A stretch of 64,000 nt of DNA, taken from positions 3,249,669-3,313,668 of the forward strand of contig NZ_JACEIC010000002.1 of assembly GCF_013778305.1 (NCBI RefSeq). The letters are read 5' to 3'. The number at the start of each line of letters is the position of its first letter. Positions within the stretch are counted from its first letter, which is position 1. Of this stretch, positions 33,038 to 41,161 are shown one piece after another. Under the pieces are notes generated by a model that saw nothing but the letters and a program-made list of their open reading frames with translations, had not been told where the DNA came from and searched no databases. The position numbers and the translations under genes were made by a program. This stretch comes from Nocardioides agri. GTDB taxonomy: Bacteria > Actinomycetota > Actinomycetes > Propionibacteriales > Nocardioidaceae.

Positions 33038-33673
33038 TCAGGCGTTCGGGTCCACCTCGACCGAGGCGAGGATCGAGGCGACGATGTCCTCGCGGTCCTG
33101 CTTGTCGGGGTGGGCCCACTTGTCGAACGCGATGCTGATCAGCGCGTTGCGGTCGCCCACCGGTGCGCCGTACTCGTACACCCAGACGTTGCGGTTCTCG
33201 CGCCCGACGTTGTGGTAGAACTCGACGCCGTCGAGCATCACCGTGCCGGCCCGCTTGAGGGACGCGCCCTTGCCGCCGCTCTGGTAGTCGATGTCGCCCT
33301 GGGCGGCCTCCTCGAGGGTCTGGTCCTCGTTGAGCGACGTGAGGGTCTGGACGACCAGCGTGGTGTTGTAGGTGCCTGGCTCCGCCGCGAGCTTCTGCCA
33401 GGGGACGGTCACGCCGGAGGTGTACTTCTCCCAGCCCTCCGGCGCGTGCGCCGAGAGGCCGTGCGAGGTGAGCTCGAGGCCGGTCGCGGGCGCCACGGAG
33501 GGCGACTCGCTCGCCTCCGGTGACCCGGAGGGGCTCGCGGTGTCGGCCGGCGCGGTGCTGCCGGCGGACTCCGGCTCCTCGGCGCCGCCCGAGCTCGCGC
33601 AGCCCGCCAGGGCCACCACCGCGGTCATCGCGAGAGCTCCGAACGCCGCGCGGCGTACGTGCGTGGACGTCAT
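33038..33673 (-). CDS. Lipoprotein of unknown function
   Basis: A 211-residue exported lipoprotein. MTSTHVRRAAFGALAMTAVV leads into lipobox LAGC (Cys about 25), then a Ser/Pro/Glu/Thr-rich linker (about 28-65) and a compact domain starting near GLELTSHGLSAHAPEGWEKY. The HAPEGW opening and the strand pattern recall PsbP/DcrB/LpqN-like small lipoproteins, but I would not name a family. ATG 33673 is preceded by GGGAGGG. No operon partner is evident. Confidence 0.75.
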   Translation of the reverse strand: MTSTHVRRAAFGALAMTAVVALAGCASSGGAEEPESAGSTAPADTASPSGSPEASESPSVAPATGLELTSHGLSAHAPEGWEKYTSGVTVPWQKLAAEPGTYNTTLVVQTLTSLNEDQTLEEAAQGDIDYQSGGKGASLKRAGTVMLDGVEFYHNVGRENRNVWVYEYGAPVGDRNALISIAFDKWAHPDKQDREDIVASILASVEVDPNA

Positions 33674-33849
33674 GAGAAACCCTCCCTGCCTGCGGCCCCG
33701 ATGCCGTCGAGCGGTGATCCCGACGCTACCGGCCGTCACCTACCCCCGGTGGTTTCGTTTCACACCAGAGGGGCAACAGAAGGTCACGCGCGCGCGGGGC
33801 GTGGGCGTGGGCGTGATCAGCAGACGACTCGGGCAGGGGGAGCTGGCGG

Positions 33850-34227
33850 ATGTATCTGGACACATTTCTCGGAGCGATCGGCGTCGACGCGGGGGTCGTC
33901 GCCAAGATCCGCTCGAACCTCGACGCGTTCGCCGACGACATCGGCGGGGCGAAGCTGCCGCAGGCCGGCGGCTTCGGGGGCTCGTCGGCCGGACATCGCA
34001 TGACGACCGAGACCAACGCCGCCCAGGAGTTCATCGTCTCGGCGATGCAGGACCTCGCCGACGGGCTCCGCGACTTCGGCATCAACCTCGAGCTCTGGCA
34101 GGAGGACATGGCCTACACCGACGACGACGCGGCCGTGCAGATCCAGGCGATCCAGAAGGTCCAGGAGACCGTGGCCGAGGCGGTCCGGGCGCCCGTGACG
34201 GTGCCGGCTCCGGGCGGGGGTGCCTGA
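33850..34227 (+). CDS. Small helical WXG100/ESX-like protein
   Basis: A 125-residue acidic, mostly helical protein without signal peptide: MYLDTFLGAIGVDAGVVAKI, a Gly-rich turn (about 37-48), then a long helix-rich part (50-110) with LELWQEDMAYTDDDAA. A central Gly/Ser turn between helices, the lone Trp and pairing with a PPE-like partner recall type VII secretion substrates of the WXG100/DUF family. The Trp-x-Gly itself is absent. AGGGGGAG lies upstream of ATG 33850. Its stop overlaps the next start (TGATG), so the two proteins are probably made in equal amounts. Assignment is structural inference. Confidence 0.6.
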   Translation: MYLDTFLGAIGVDAGVVAKIRSNLDAFADDIGGAKLPQAGGFGGSSAGHRMTTETNAAQEFIVSAMQDLADGLRDFGINLELWQEDMAYTDDDAAVQIQAIQKVQETVAEAVRAPVTVPAPGGGA

Positions 34228-35543
34228 TGCCCGGCCCGCAGGAGCAGCGGCTCATCCAGGCCCTCCACGGCGCCGACGGCTCGCGGTCCTTCTCCCAGGG
34301 TCGGGAGTGGTTCGGCATCGGCAGGCTGCTCAGGGACGTCGCGAAGTCCCTCGGCACCGCTGAGCCGCCGGCCCACGGCGGCGAGGCCGGCGCGCTCACC
34401 GCCGAGGCGATGAAGGCCGCCTTCGCCAAGTCGGCCGAGGCCATGCACAAGCGAGCGGACCACGTCGCGACGGGCGAGCAGGCGCTGCTCGACGCCGGCG
34501 GGGCGCTCGAGGACGCCGACGCCGACTACCAGGCGCTCGGGCCTGAGGGCACGGCGCCGTCGTACACGCCCCACGAGGACCCCGGGTCCGAGGAGGGCAT
34601 CAAGCAGCGCAACGACTACCTCTCCGCGCAGAAGGCCTTCGAGGCCGAGCAGGCCAGGCGGGAGGAGGCCGCGCGCATCGCCGCGGACAAGCTCGAGGAG
34701 CGGTTGCACAAGGCGGCGGACGTCATGGCCGGCCTCCACGACCAGCAGGCCACCGGCGGTGGCGGGACCGGTGGCGGCGGGGGCTACCCCGCAGGAGCCG
34801 CGACCGGAGGTGGCGGCGCCACCTCCGGCACCAAGAGCGGTACGGCGAGGGGCGTGCTGACGTCCGGCCCGCACCCGACCGTGGGCGGCGACTTCGTCCC
34901 GAGCGGCAACCACGGCGGCGAGGGGCGGGACCCGGGCGGCCCGCGCGTCGACTACGTGCCCGGCAGCCCCCACCCCAACGCGGGTGGCACGCCGGCAGAG
35001 ATCGCGGACGGATCCATCGTCCCGGTCGCCGGCGTCGGGTCCGGCTCCGGCGGTGGTCTGACGCTCGGTCCCGCAGGTGTCGTCGCCGGCGGCGCGGCCG
35101 CCGGCATCATCGGTGCCAAGCTCGGCGGCGCGCTGCGCGGCGTCCTCGCCGGGGGCGCGGGAGCCGCTGGCTCCAGCGCCGGCGGGGCCGCGGGCGCGGT
35201 GGGCCGCGGCGGCACGGCCGCCAGCGCCGTACGCGGCATCGGCGCCACCGCCAAGAGCGCCGGCGCCTCCACGCTGGGCCGCTCGGCGACCTCCGCCGCA
35301 GCAGGCAGGGCGGCCGGCGGTGGCACCGCGGGCCGACCCGGCACCGCGGGCAACGGTGCCGGCCGGGCCGGCAGCCGTGCGGGCGCGACCGGTGCCGGCC
35401 GTGGTGGCGGCCGCGCGGGTGCTCCCGGCGCGGGGCGCGGCGGCCGTCGCGACAAGGACGAGGACGGCCTCGACCACGAGACGTTCGACGTCGGCGAGGA
35501 CTGGGTCGGCGATGACGACGCCGGCCCGGGCGTGCTCTCCTGA
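34227..35543 (+). CDS. PPE/EspB-like protein with Gly/Ala-rich C-terminal half
   Basis: A 438-residue protein. The N-terminal helical region (about 1-175) has a coiled-coil-prone stretch (SAQKAFEAEQARREEAARIA, about 132-152). A Gly-rich low-complexity linker follows (about 180-270), then a hydrophobic Gly/Ala segment (TLGPAGVVAGGAAAGIIGAK, about 272-295) and a very Ala/Gly/Arg-rich region. The acidic tail is FDVGEDWVGDDDAGPGVLS. This helical N-terminus plus disordered C-terminus resembles PPE/EspB-type T7SS-associated proteins. No canonical YxxxD/E signal could be fixed. It is coupled to the small upstream gene. A strong hairpin follows it. No T7SS core genes are in the window. Confidence 0.6.
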   Translation: MPGPQEQRLIQALHGADGSRSFSQGREWFGIGRLLRDVAKSLGTAEPPAHGGEAGALTAEAMKAAFAKSAEAMHKRADHVATGEQALLDAGGALEDADADYQALGPEGTAPSYTPHEDPGSEEGIKQRNDYLSAQKAFEAEQARREEAARIAADKLEERLHKAADVMAGLHDQQATGGGGTGGGGGYPAGAATGGGGATSGTKSGTARGVLTSGPHPTVGGDFVPSGNHGGEGRDPGGPRVDYVPGSPHPNAGGTPAEIADGSIVPVAGVGSGSGGGLTLGPAGVVAGGAAAGIIGAKLGGALRGVLAGGAGAAGSSAGGAAGAVGRGGTAASAVRGIGATAKSAGASTLGRSATSAAAGRAAGGGTAGRPGTAGNGAGRAGSRAGATGAGRGGGRAGAPGAGRGGRRDKDEDGLDHETFDVGEDWVGDDDAGPGVLS

Positions 35544-35564
35544 CCACTGCGCCTCTCCGAATCG

Positions 35565-35629
35565 GCGTCGAGTGACGCGAACCGGCCCCCGTACCGACCT
35601 CCGGCGGGCCGGTTCGCGTCACTCGACGC
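35565..35629 (+). terminator. Very stable hairpin (24-bp perfect stem) after the PPE-like gene
   Basis: Arms at 35565-35588 (starting GCGTCGAGTGACGCG) and 35606-35629 are exact reverse complements with a 17-nt loop. The hairpin is 22 bp after the stop codon and 100 bp before the tad operon. Terminator is the simplest reading. The perfect length is unusual and could instead mark a repeat element. Confidence 0.65.
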
Positions 35630-35731
35630 GTCTGCGGCCTTGTCCGTTGTCCACAGGCAGCCGAACGGGGCTGTTTGTCCACACCCGGCCCGGGCAACAC
35701 TGGCGGCGAAGGATCCATCTCGGGGGCCTCA

Positions 35732-37006
35732 ATGTCACTCACCCACCCGGCAGCACGCCGTACCCATGCCAATGCGCACGAGGAGCTGGTCGAGCAGCTC
35801 GACCAGCAGGTGCGTGAGCTGGTCCGCCGCGACGGCGTCGACCCGCAGCGGGACGCGGCCCTGGTGCGGCGGATCGCCGAGAGCGTGGTGCGCGACCACG
35901 ACGAGCTGAGCCTGACCGGTCGGGTCGCCCCGGTGCCGGACGTGCCGGCGACGGTGGGGGAGATCGTGGCCCGCGTCTCCGGGTTCGGGCCGCTGCAGCC
36001 CTTCCTCGACGACCCGACCGTGGAAGAGATCTGGATCAACGACCCGAGCCGGGTCTTCATCGCACGCCACGGCCGCCACGAGCTGACCACGCTGGTGCTG
36101 ACCAGCGCACAGGTGCAGGAGCTGGTCGAGCGGATGCTGAAGTCCAGCGGCCGGCGCATCGACGTCAGCACGCCGTTCGTCGACGCGATGCTGCCCGAGG
36201 GACACCGGCTGCACGTGGTCCTCGAAGGCATCAGCCGAGGGTTCTCGGCGGTCAACGTGCGCAAGTTCGTGCTCCGTGCCGGGCGGCTCGGCGAGCTGGT
36301 CGAGCTGGGCAGCCTGACGCCGACGGCGGCGGCCTTCCTCGAGGCGTCGGTCCGCGCGGGCCTCAACATCCTGGTCGCCGGCGGCACCCAGACCGGCAAG
36401 ACCACGATGCTCAACTGCCTCGCGGCGTCGATCCCCGGTGGTGAGCGGGTGGTGTCGGCCGAGGAGGTCTTCGAGCTGCGGTTCCCCCACCCCGACTGGG
36501 TCGCCCTGCAGACCCGGCAGTCGGGCCTGGAGGGCACCGGCGAGGTCCGGCTCCGCGACCTCGTCAAGGAGAGCCTGCGGATGCGGCCGAGCCGGATCGT
36601 CGTCGGGGAGGTGCGCGCCGAGGAGTGCCTCGACCTGCTGCTCGCCCTCAACGCCGGCCTGCCCGGCATGTGCACGATCCACGCCAACAGTGCGCGCGAG
36701 GCGCTGGTCAAGATGTGCACGCTCCCGCTGCTCGCGGGCGAGAACATCTCCGCCCGGTTCGTCGTCCCGACGGTCGCCAGCTCGGTCGACCTGGTGGTGC
36801 ACCTGGGCATCGACGAGCACGGCGTGCGCCGCGTCAACGAGATCGTGGGCGTGCCCGGCCGGGTCGAGCAGGACGTGATCGAGGCGGAGCCGGTCTTCGA
36901 GCGCCGCGGTGGCGATCTGTTGCGCACCGGAGGCCTGCCTCCGCACCTCGAGCGCTACGAGCGAGCCGGCATCGACCTGCACCGGATCCTGGCCGGGGCA
37001 CGCTGA
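35732..37006 (+). CDS. tadA: Flp pilus assembly ATPase TadA/CpaF
   Basis: Secretion-type hexameric ATPase that powers Flp/Tad pilus assembly, 424 residues. An N-terminal helical domain (about 1-90) with VEEIWINDPSRVF leads to Walker A GGTQTGKTT (about 217-225), an Asp box near FELRFPHPDW, Walker B region RIVVGEVRAEECLDLL, and the His-box CTIHANSAREAL. Residue order and length match CpaF family members. ATG 35732 was chosen over an in-frame start 57 bp upstream because the N-terminus then matches the family. First gene of a seven-gene pilus locus with overlapping junctions. Confidence 0.93.
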   Translation: MSLTHPAARRTHANAHEELVEQLDQQVRELVRRDGVDPQRDAALVRRIAESVVRDHDELSLTGRVAPVPDVPATVGEIVARVSGFGPLQPFLDDPTVEEIWINDPSRVFIARHGRHELTTLVLTSAQVQELVERMLKSSGRRIDVSTPFVDAMLPEGHRLHVVLEGISRGFSAVNVRKFVLRAGRLGELVELGSLTPTAAAFLEASVRAGLNILVAGGTQTGKTTMLNCLAASIPGGERVVSAEEVFELRFPHPDWVALQTRQSGLEGTGEVRLRDLVKESLRMRPSRIVVGEVRAEECLDLLLALNAGLPGMCTIHANSAREALVKMCTLPLLAGENISARFVVPTVASSVDLVVHLGIDEHGVRRVNEIVGVPGRVEQDVIEAEPVFERRGGDLLRTGGLPPHLERYERAGIDLHRILAGAR

Positions 37007-37860
37007 TGGGCGCGCTGGTCGGGCTCGGGGTGGGCGTCGGCCTGCTGCTGGTGTGGAGCGCGTTCTTCCTGCCCCGCCAGCCGTCCCGGCCGAACCGCGG
37101 CGCCCGCCGTACGGCGCAGCTGCTCGCCCGCGCCGGGCTGGGCCAGGTGTCCGTGACCGGTTTCGTGCTGCTCTGCGTCGTCTCTGCGGGGTTCAGCGCG
37201 GTGGTCGTCCAGGCCGTGTCCGGCACGGTGCCGGTGGCGGTCGCGTTCGGTGCGCTCGGCGGCTACCTGCCGGTCGCCGTCGTCTCGGGCCGGGCGCGCC
37301 GGCGGCAGCGCGAGCTCGCCGAGGTGTGGCCCGAGGCGATCGACAACCTGACCTCCGCCGTCCGCGCCGGCATGTCGCTGCCCGAGGCGCTGGCCGGCCT
37401 GGCGGTGCGCGGGCCGGCGCCGCTGCGGGAGGCGTTCGACCAGTTCGCGCTCGACTACCAGGTCAGCGGCCGGTTCGGGGACTCGCTCGACCGGCTCAAG
37501 GAGCGGCTCGCCGATCCCGTCGGCGACCGGGTGGTCGAGGGGCTGCGGGTGGCGCGCGAGGTCGGCGGCGGCGAGCTCGGCCGGCTGCTGCGCAACCTGT
37601 CCGCCTACCTGCGCGAGGACGCCCGCACCCGCTCGGAGATGGAGGCCCGGCAGGCGTGGACCGTCAACGGCGCCCGGCTCGCGGTGGCGTCGCCCTGGCT
37701 GGTGCTGCTCCTCATGTCCTTCCAGTCCGAGGTCATCCACCGCTACGCGTCGCCGACCGGGGTCGTGGTGCTCGCCGTCGGCGCCGTGCTGTGCCTGGTC
37801 GCCTACCGGCTGATGACCCGGATCGGGCGACTGCCGACCGAGAGGCGGATCCTCTCGTGA
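37006..37860 (+). CDS. tadB: Type II secretion F-domain protein TadB
   Basis: Inner-membrane platform protein for the Tad pilus, 284 residues. It has an N-terminal span (about 3-22), two adjacent spans (about 45-85), a cytoplasmic T2SF domain (EAIDNLTSAVRAGMSLPEAL, about 110-225), and two C-terminal spans. ATG 37006 shares one base with the tadA stop (TGATG). Its stop overlaps the tadC start. It works with TadC to form the platform on which the pilus grows. Confidence 0.9.
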   Translation: MGALVGLGVGVGLLLVWSAFFLPRQPSRPNRGARRTAQLLARAGLGQVSVTGFVLLCVVSAGFSAVVVQAVSGTVPVAVAFGALGGYLPVAVVSGRARRRQRELAEVWPEAIDNLTSAVRAGMSLPEALAGLAVRGPAPLREAFDQFALDYQVSGRFGDSLDRLKERLADPVGDRVVEGLRVAREVGGGELGRLLRNLSAYLREDARTRSEMEARQAWTVNGARLAVASPWLVLLLMSFQSEVIHRYASPTGVVVLAVGAVLCLVAYRLMTRIGRLPTERRILS

Positions 37861-38792
37861 GCCCCGCGCTCTGGGGAGCCGTGCTCGGTGCCACGCTGGC
37901 AGCCGGGATGCTGCTGGTGGGCGCCCGGGTCCGGGCCATCCGGCACCCGCAGCTCGCGGTGCGGGTGCTGCCCTACGTCCGGGACCTGCCGCGGCTCGAC
38001 GACGCAGCCGCGCCCCGGCTGGCCGCGCCGACCTCGGCGACGGTGGGCGTCTTCGGGCCGGTGCTGCGCTCCGCGGCCGACCTGGTCGAGCGGGTCCTCG
38101 GAGGCGCCACGTCGGTGCGCCGCCGGCTGGAGCGCGCCGGCCTCGACAAGACGGTCCACGACTTCCGCGTCGAGCAGGTCGTCTGGGGTCTGATCGGATT
38201 CGCCGCGACCGCGGCGGTCGGGCTGCTGCGGATGCTCACCCACCCCGGCTCGGTGCTGCTGTGGCTGGTGCTCTGCGCGCTCGGGTTCGTGACCGGCGTG
38301 CTGGCGCGCGACACGCACCTCACCAGCCAGGTGCGGCGGCGGGAGCGGCAGATCCTCACCGAGTTCCCGACGATCGCCGAGCTGCTCGCCCTGTCGGTCG
38401 CCGCGGGGGAGAGCCCGGTGATGGCGCTCGACCGCGTCGTACGCCGCAGTGGCGGCGAGCTGTCCCGCGAGCTCGGGGTCGTGCTGGCCGCGATCCGCAC
38501 CGGCGAGCCCGTGGGCAGCGCGTTCGACGCGATGGCAGCGACGACCGGGCTGCCCGTGGTCGCGCGGTTCGCGCAGGGCGTCGCGGTGGCGGTCGAGCGG
38601 GGCACGCCGCTCGCCGACGTGCTGCACGCGCAGGCGACCGACGTGCGCGAGGCAGGTCGGCGCGAGCTGATCGAGTCCGCGGCCCGGCGCGAGGTGCTGA
38701 TGATGGTGCCGGTCGTCTTCCTGGTCCTCCCCGTGACCGTGCTCTTCGCCTTCTGGCCCGGCGTCGTCGGGCTCTCACTCACTGCTCCCTGA
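37857..38792 (+). CDS. tadC: Type II secretion F-domain protein TadC
   Basis: Second platform protein, 311 residues from GTG 37857 (GTGA overlap with tadB). Hydrophobic span at 1-20, an Arg/Asp-rich cytoplasmic stretch (about 25-95), two spans (about 105-145), then the T2SF domain ILTEFPTIAELLALSVAAGE (about 160-180) and C-terminal spans ending PVTVLFAFWPGVVGL. It heterodimerises with TadB by family knowledge. 22 nt later follows the small pilin. Confidence 0.9.
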   Translation: MSPALWGAVLGATLAAGMLLVGARVRAIRHPQLAVRVLPYVRDLPRLDDAAAPRLAAPTSATVGVFGPVLRSAADLVERVLGGATSVRRRLERAGLDKTVHDFRVEQVVWGLIGFAATAAVGLLRMLTHPGSVLLWLVLCALGFVTGVLARDTHLTSQVRRRERQILTEFPTIAELLALSVAAGESPVMALDRVVRRSGGELSRELGVVLAAIRTGEPVGSAFDAMAATTGLPVVARFAQGVAVAVERGTPLADVLHAQATDVREAGRRELIESAARREVLMMVPVVFLVLPVTVLFAFWPGVVGLSLTAP

Positions 38793-38814
38793 CGTCCCGA
38801 CGAGGAGGACGACG

Positions 38815-38997
38815 ATGAACGCAACGCTGCTGGCCCTGATGGCCTGGCTGGCCCCGCGCGAGCGCGACGAACGTGGCGACGTGCCGGGGTGGGTGATGAT
38901 CACGGTGATGACCGCGGGCCTGGTCGTCGGCATCACCGCGATCGCCGGCCCGGCCCTGCAGGACATGGTCAGCTCGGCACTCGCCAAGGTGAAGTAG
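38815..38997 (+). CDS. Small Flp-type pilin (atypical processing site)
   Basis: A 60-residue protein: a basic leader ending RERDERG, then DVPGWVMITVMTAGLVVGIT as the hydrophobic core, and a short tail ending ALAKVK. Position after tadC, small size and leader/core layout are those of Flp major pilins. After the Gly, the +5 residue is Trp rather than the usual Glu, and the EYGL-type motif is missing. AGGAGGACGACG precedes ATG 38815. No prepilin peptidase gene is in the window. Confidence 0.8.
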   Translation: MNATLLALMAWLAPRERDERGDVPGWVMITVMTAGLVVGITAIAGPALQDMVSSALAKVK

Positions 38998-39386
38998 TGC
39001 GCCGGCGCGGCCGTGGCCAACGCGGGTCGGCGGTCGTCGACTTCGTGCTGGTGCTGGTCGTGCTGGTGCCGGTCTTCCTCGGCATCCTGCAGGTGGCGCT
39101 GGTGCTGCTGGTGCGCAACACGCTCGCCTCGGCGGCCTCCGAGGGTGCGCGGTACGCCGCGACGCTCGACCGCGGCCCGGCCGACGGCGTCGCGAGGACC
39201 CGCGACCAGATCGACGGCGCGGTCTCCGGACGCTTCGCCCAGGACGTCTCCGCGCGGCCGGCCACCGTCGACGGGGCGCCCGGCGTCGAGGTGACCGTGC
39301 GCGCGGTCGTGCCGGCCCTCGGCATCGGAGGGCCGGGCATCGCGCTGGAGGTGAGCGGGCACGCGGTCGAGGAGCAGCCGCCGTGA
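38997..39386 (+). CDS. tadE: TadE-like pseudopilin
   Basis: A 129-residue pilus-assembly protein. GTG 38997 shares its first base with the pilin stop. The TadE motif region is QRGSAVVDFVLVLVVLVPVF, where the usual Glu after VV is Asp. A single N-terminal span is followed by an extracytoplasmic domain with LASAASEGARYAATLD, the conserved TadE-like segment. It probably helps pilus biogenesis or forms a minor tip component. It overlaps the next gene by 4 bp. Confidence 0.85.
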   Translation: MRRRGRGQRGSAVVDFVLVLVVLVPVFLGILQVALVLLVRNTLASAASEGARYAATLDRGPADGVARTRDQIDGAVSGRFAQDVSARPATVDGAPGVEVTVRAVVPALGIGGPGIALEVSGHAVEEQPP

Positions 39387-39835
39387 CCCGTCGCGCGAGG
39401 GACGAGCGCGGCAGCGCCCTGGTCGAGCTGAGCTGGCTCGGGATCCTGCTGCTCGTGCCCGTGCTGTGGATCGTGGTCTCGGTCTTCGAGGTCCAGCGCG
39501 GCGCGTTCGCGGTCTCCGCTGCCGCCCGCGCCGCGGGCCGCGCCTACGCCCTCGCGCCCGACGACGCCACCGGGCGGGCCCGGGCCGAGGCCGCTGCCCA
39601 GCAGGCGCTGGCCGACCAGGGCGTGGACGAGGCGGTCGACGTGCGCGTCACGTGCACGCCGTACCCCCGTGACTGCCACGCCGGCACCTCCGTCATCACC
39701 GTCACCGTGGCCACGCGGGTCGACCTGCCGCTGATGCCCGAGGTCCTCGGCGGCGACGCCCCGAGCTTCGCGCTGGACGCGACGCACACGCTGCCCATCG
39801 GTCGGTTCCAGGAGGCGGCCGATGCGGCGCCGTGA
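39383..39835 (+). CDS. TadE/TadF-like pseudopilin
   Basis: A 150-residue protein from GTG 39383 (GTGA overlap). ERGSALVELSWLGILLLVPV holds the canonical Gly-x-x-x-x-Glu type processing/membrane motif, followed by VSAAARAAGRAYALAPDDA. The paired Cys in VTCTPYPRDCHAG (about 93-103) could form a disulfide in the extracytoplasmic domain. It is a likely minor pseudopilin of the same system. Confidence 0.82.
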   Translation: MTRRARDERGSALVELSWLGILLLVPVLWIVVSVFEVQRGAFAVSAAARAAGRAYALAPDDATGRARAEAAAQQALADQGVDEAVDVRVTCTPYPRDCHAGTSVITVTVATRVDLPLMPEVLGGDAPSFALDATHTLPIGRFQEAADAAP

Positions 39836-40271
39836 CCGGGACGAGTGCGGCCAGGCGACGCTGCTCATCGTCGGCCTCGCCGTCGTGCTGCTGATGACCG
39901 TCGCGGCCGTGGTCGACATCTCGGCGGCGTACCTCAGGCGCCAGGGGCTCGACACCGTCGCCGACGGCGCCGCCCTGCAGGCCGCCGATCTGGGCGCCAC
40001 CGGCGAGGAGGTGTACGGCGGGGGCGTGCCCGAGGGCCGGCTCGAGCTGAGCGCGGATGCCGTGCGCCGCTCGATCCGCGACTACCTGGTCGCCTCGGGC
40101 GCCTACGCGTCCTACCCCGGCCTCTCCTTCACCGTCGACGTCGACCCGAGCACCTCGTCCGTCACCGTGCACGTCACCGCACCCCTCGACCTGCCGCTCG
40201 CCGTCCCGGGCTCGCCGGAGGCCGCGACGATCGGCGCCACGGGTTCCGCGGTGGTCGTCGCGGAACCCTGA
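39822..40271 (+). CDS. TadG-like/Rv3654c-like pilus-assembly protein
   Basis: A 149-residue membrane-anchored protein starting MRRRDRDECGQATLLIVGLA, with the N-terminal span typical of the putative Flp pilus-assembly TadG family. RRQGLDTVADGAALQAADLG is the conserved helical segment after it. The C-terminal domain is extracytoplasmic and Val/Pro-rich. It overlaps the previous gene by 14 bp and is the last conserved member of the tad locus. Confidence 0.82.
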   Translation: MRRRDRDECGQATLLIVGLAVVLLMTVAAVVDISAAYLRRQGLDTVADGAALQAADLGATGEEVYGGGVPEGRLELSADAVRRSIRDYLVASGAYASYPGLSFTVDVDPSTSSVTVHVTAPLDLPLAVPGSPEAATIGATGSAVVVAEP

Positions 40272-40335
40272 TCGCCGCCACGAACCTGACGGCGTGACCC
40301 TTCAGATGTGGTCGACGCCCGCCGAAAAGGTCTGT

Positions 40336-40488
40336 ATGACCGACTCGGAGGCGACCACCAACGCATTGAAGGTCCGCCAGCCCCAGCATCTCGAGCACGT
40401 GGTGCCGCTGCCGCCGGCATCAGCGGAGGACGCGGAGCGGGCCGCGCGGGTGCTGCTCAGCCTTCGGGCCCCGTCCCCGCAGGATTGA
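40336..40488 (+). CDS. Small hypothetical protein, 50 aa
   Basis: MTDSEATTNALKVRQPQHLE begins a 50-residue soluble reading frame with AAAAGG 5 nt before ATG 40336. The middle is Pro/Glu/Ala-rich (PPASAEDAERAARVLLS). It lies 64 bp after the last pilus gene and 12 bp before the strong terminator, so it is probably the final gene of the transcript. No family recognised. Confidence 0.5.
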   Translation: MTDSEATTNALKVRQPQHLEHVVPLPPASAEDAERAARVLLSLRAPSPQD

Positions 40489-40500
40489 GATTGAGCAGGC

Positions 40501-40545
40501 GACACAGCCGCCCCGGCCCGTTGCTACGGCCGAGGCGGTTGTGTC
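40501..40545 (+). terminator. Terminator of the tad operon
   Basis: Stem GACACAGCCGCC pairs with GGCGGTTGTGTC (12 bp with one G-U), and a second inner stem GGCC/GGCC lies inside. It is 12 nt after the small gene's stop codon. Confidence 0.75.
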
Positions 40546-41148
40546 TAGGAGGGGCCGCCCGCTAGCTCGGGGTTGGGGCAGCCGTGGGGGTTCGTGACGA
40601 ACACCCCTCGTGCGACGAGGACAACGCTGCCGGACGGTGGCCCGGGAGCGCTACACCGAGAACGAACGGATCCCGGCCGGAGAACGCAGCGGAACGGGCA
40701 GTCCGGGCCATTGCCGTCGGAACTCGAGCGGAGTAGACACACGTCAGGAACAACCGCCGCCCTCGGCTGCGGCTGGCGTCCAGCGCTGGGGGGTACTTCG
40801 GACGGTCGGCCACAACGAGGGGGGCGAGGGCGGCGGTGTCCCTGTCGGGTCATGTCTATCGACGGCGGGCTCGTGCGTTCATCATCCAGAAGGGCGATGA
40901 TGAGCGCCTCGGATTAGGCCGGGTCCCGGCGGAATACCCCGTGGAGCACTGACCTCGACACCGGCCACCACGGGTCATTTCTGGCATCTCGACCCGGTTC
41001 ACGAGGTTGGGCGGCGTACGGCGGGGTACGAGCCTCCTGGCATCCCCGACCTGAACGACTGGAACACCATGCGCCCGAGCCTTTGCCGTCCCCTGACCCT
41101 GCTCGACGTGTTCGGCCGTCGATGACGCGCCCCGCGACGAAGAGGGGC
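40546..41148. other. 600-bp gene-poor region
   Basis: Overlapping short frames here show no family resemblance, SD or codon pattern matching neighbouring genes. Small dyads occur (GGGGGTTCG/CGAACACCCC near 40588). Codon-like GC periodicity appears weaker than in flanking genes by eye. I see no tRNA, riboswitch or mobile-element signature. Confidence 0.5.
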
Positions 41149-41154
41149 TAGGTT
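41149..41154 (+). promoter_or_regulatory. -10 box of leaderless PAS-kinase promoter
   Basis: TAGGTT, then 7 nt to GTG 41162. This supports the GTG start. Confidence 0.55.
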
Positions 41155-41161
41155 CCCGTCC

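Noticed and set aside
40573..40917. Short frames (114 and 96 codons) in the gap before the hybrid kinase
   Set aside because: Two overlapping frames with no SD, leaderless box, family resemblance or normal composition.
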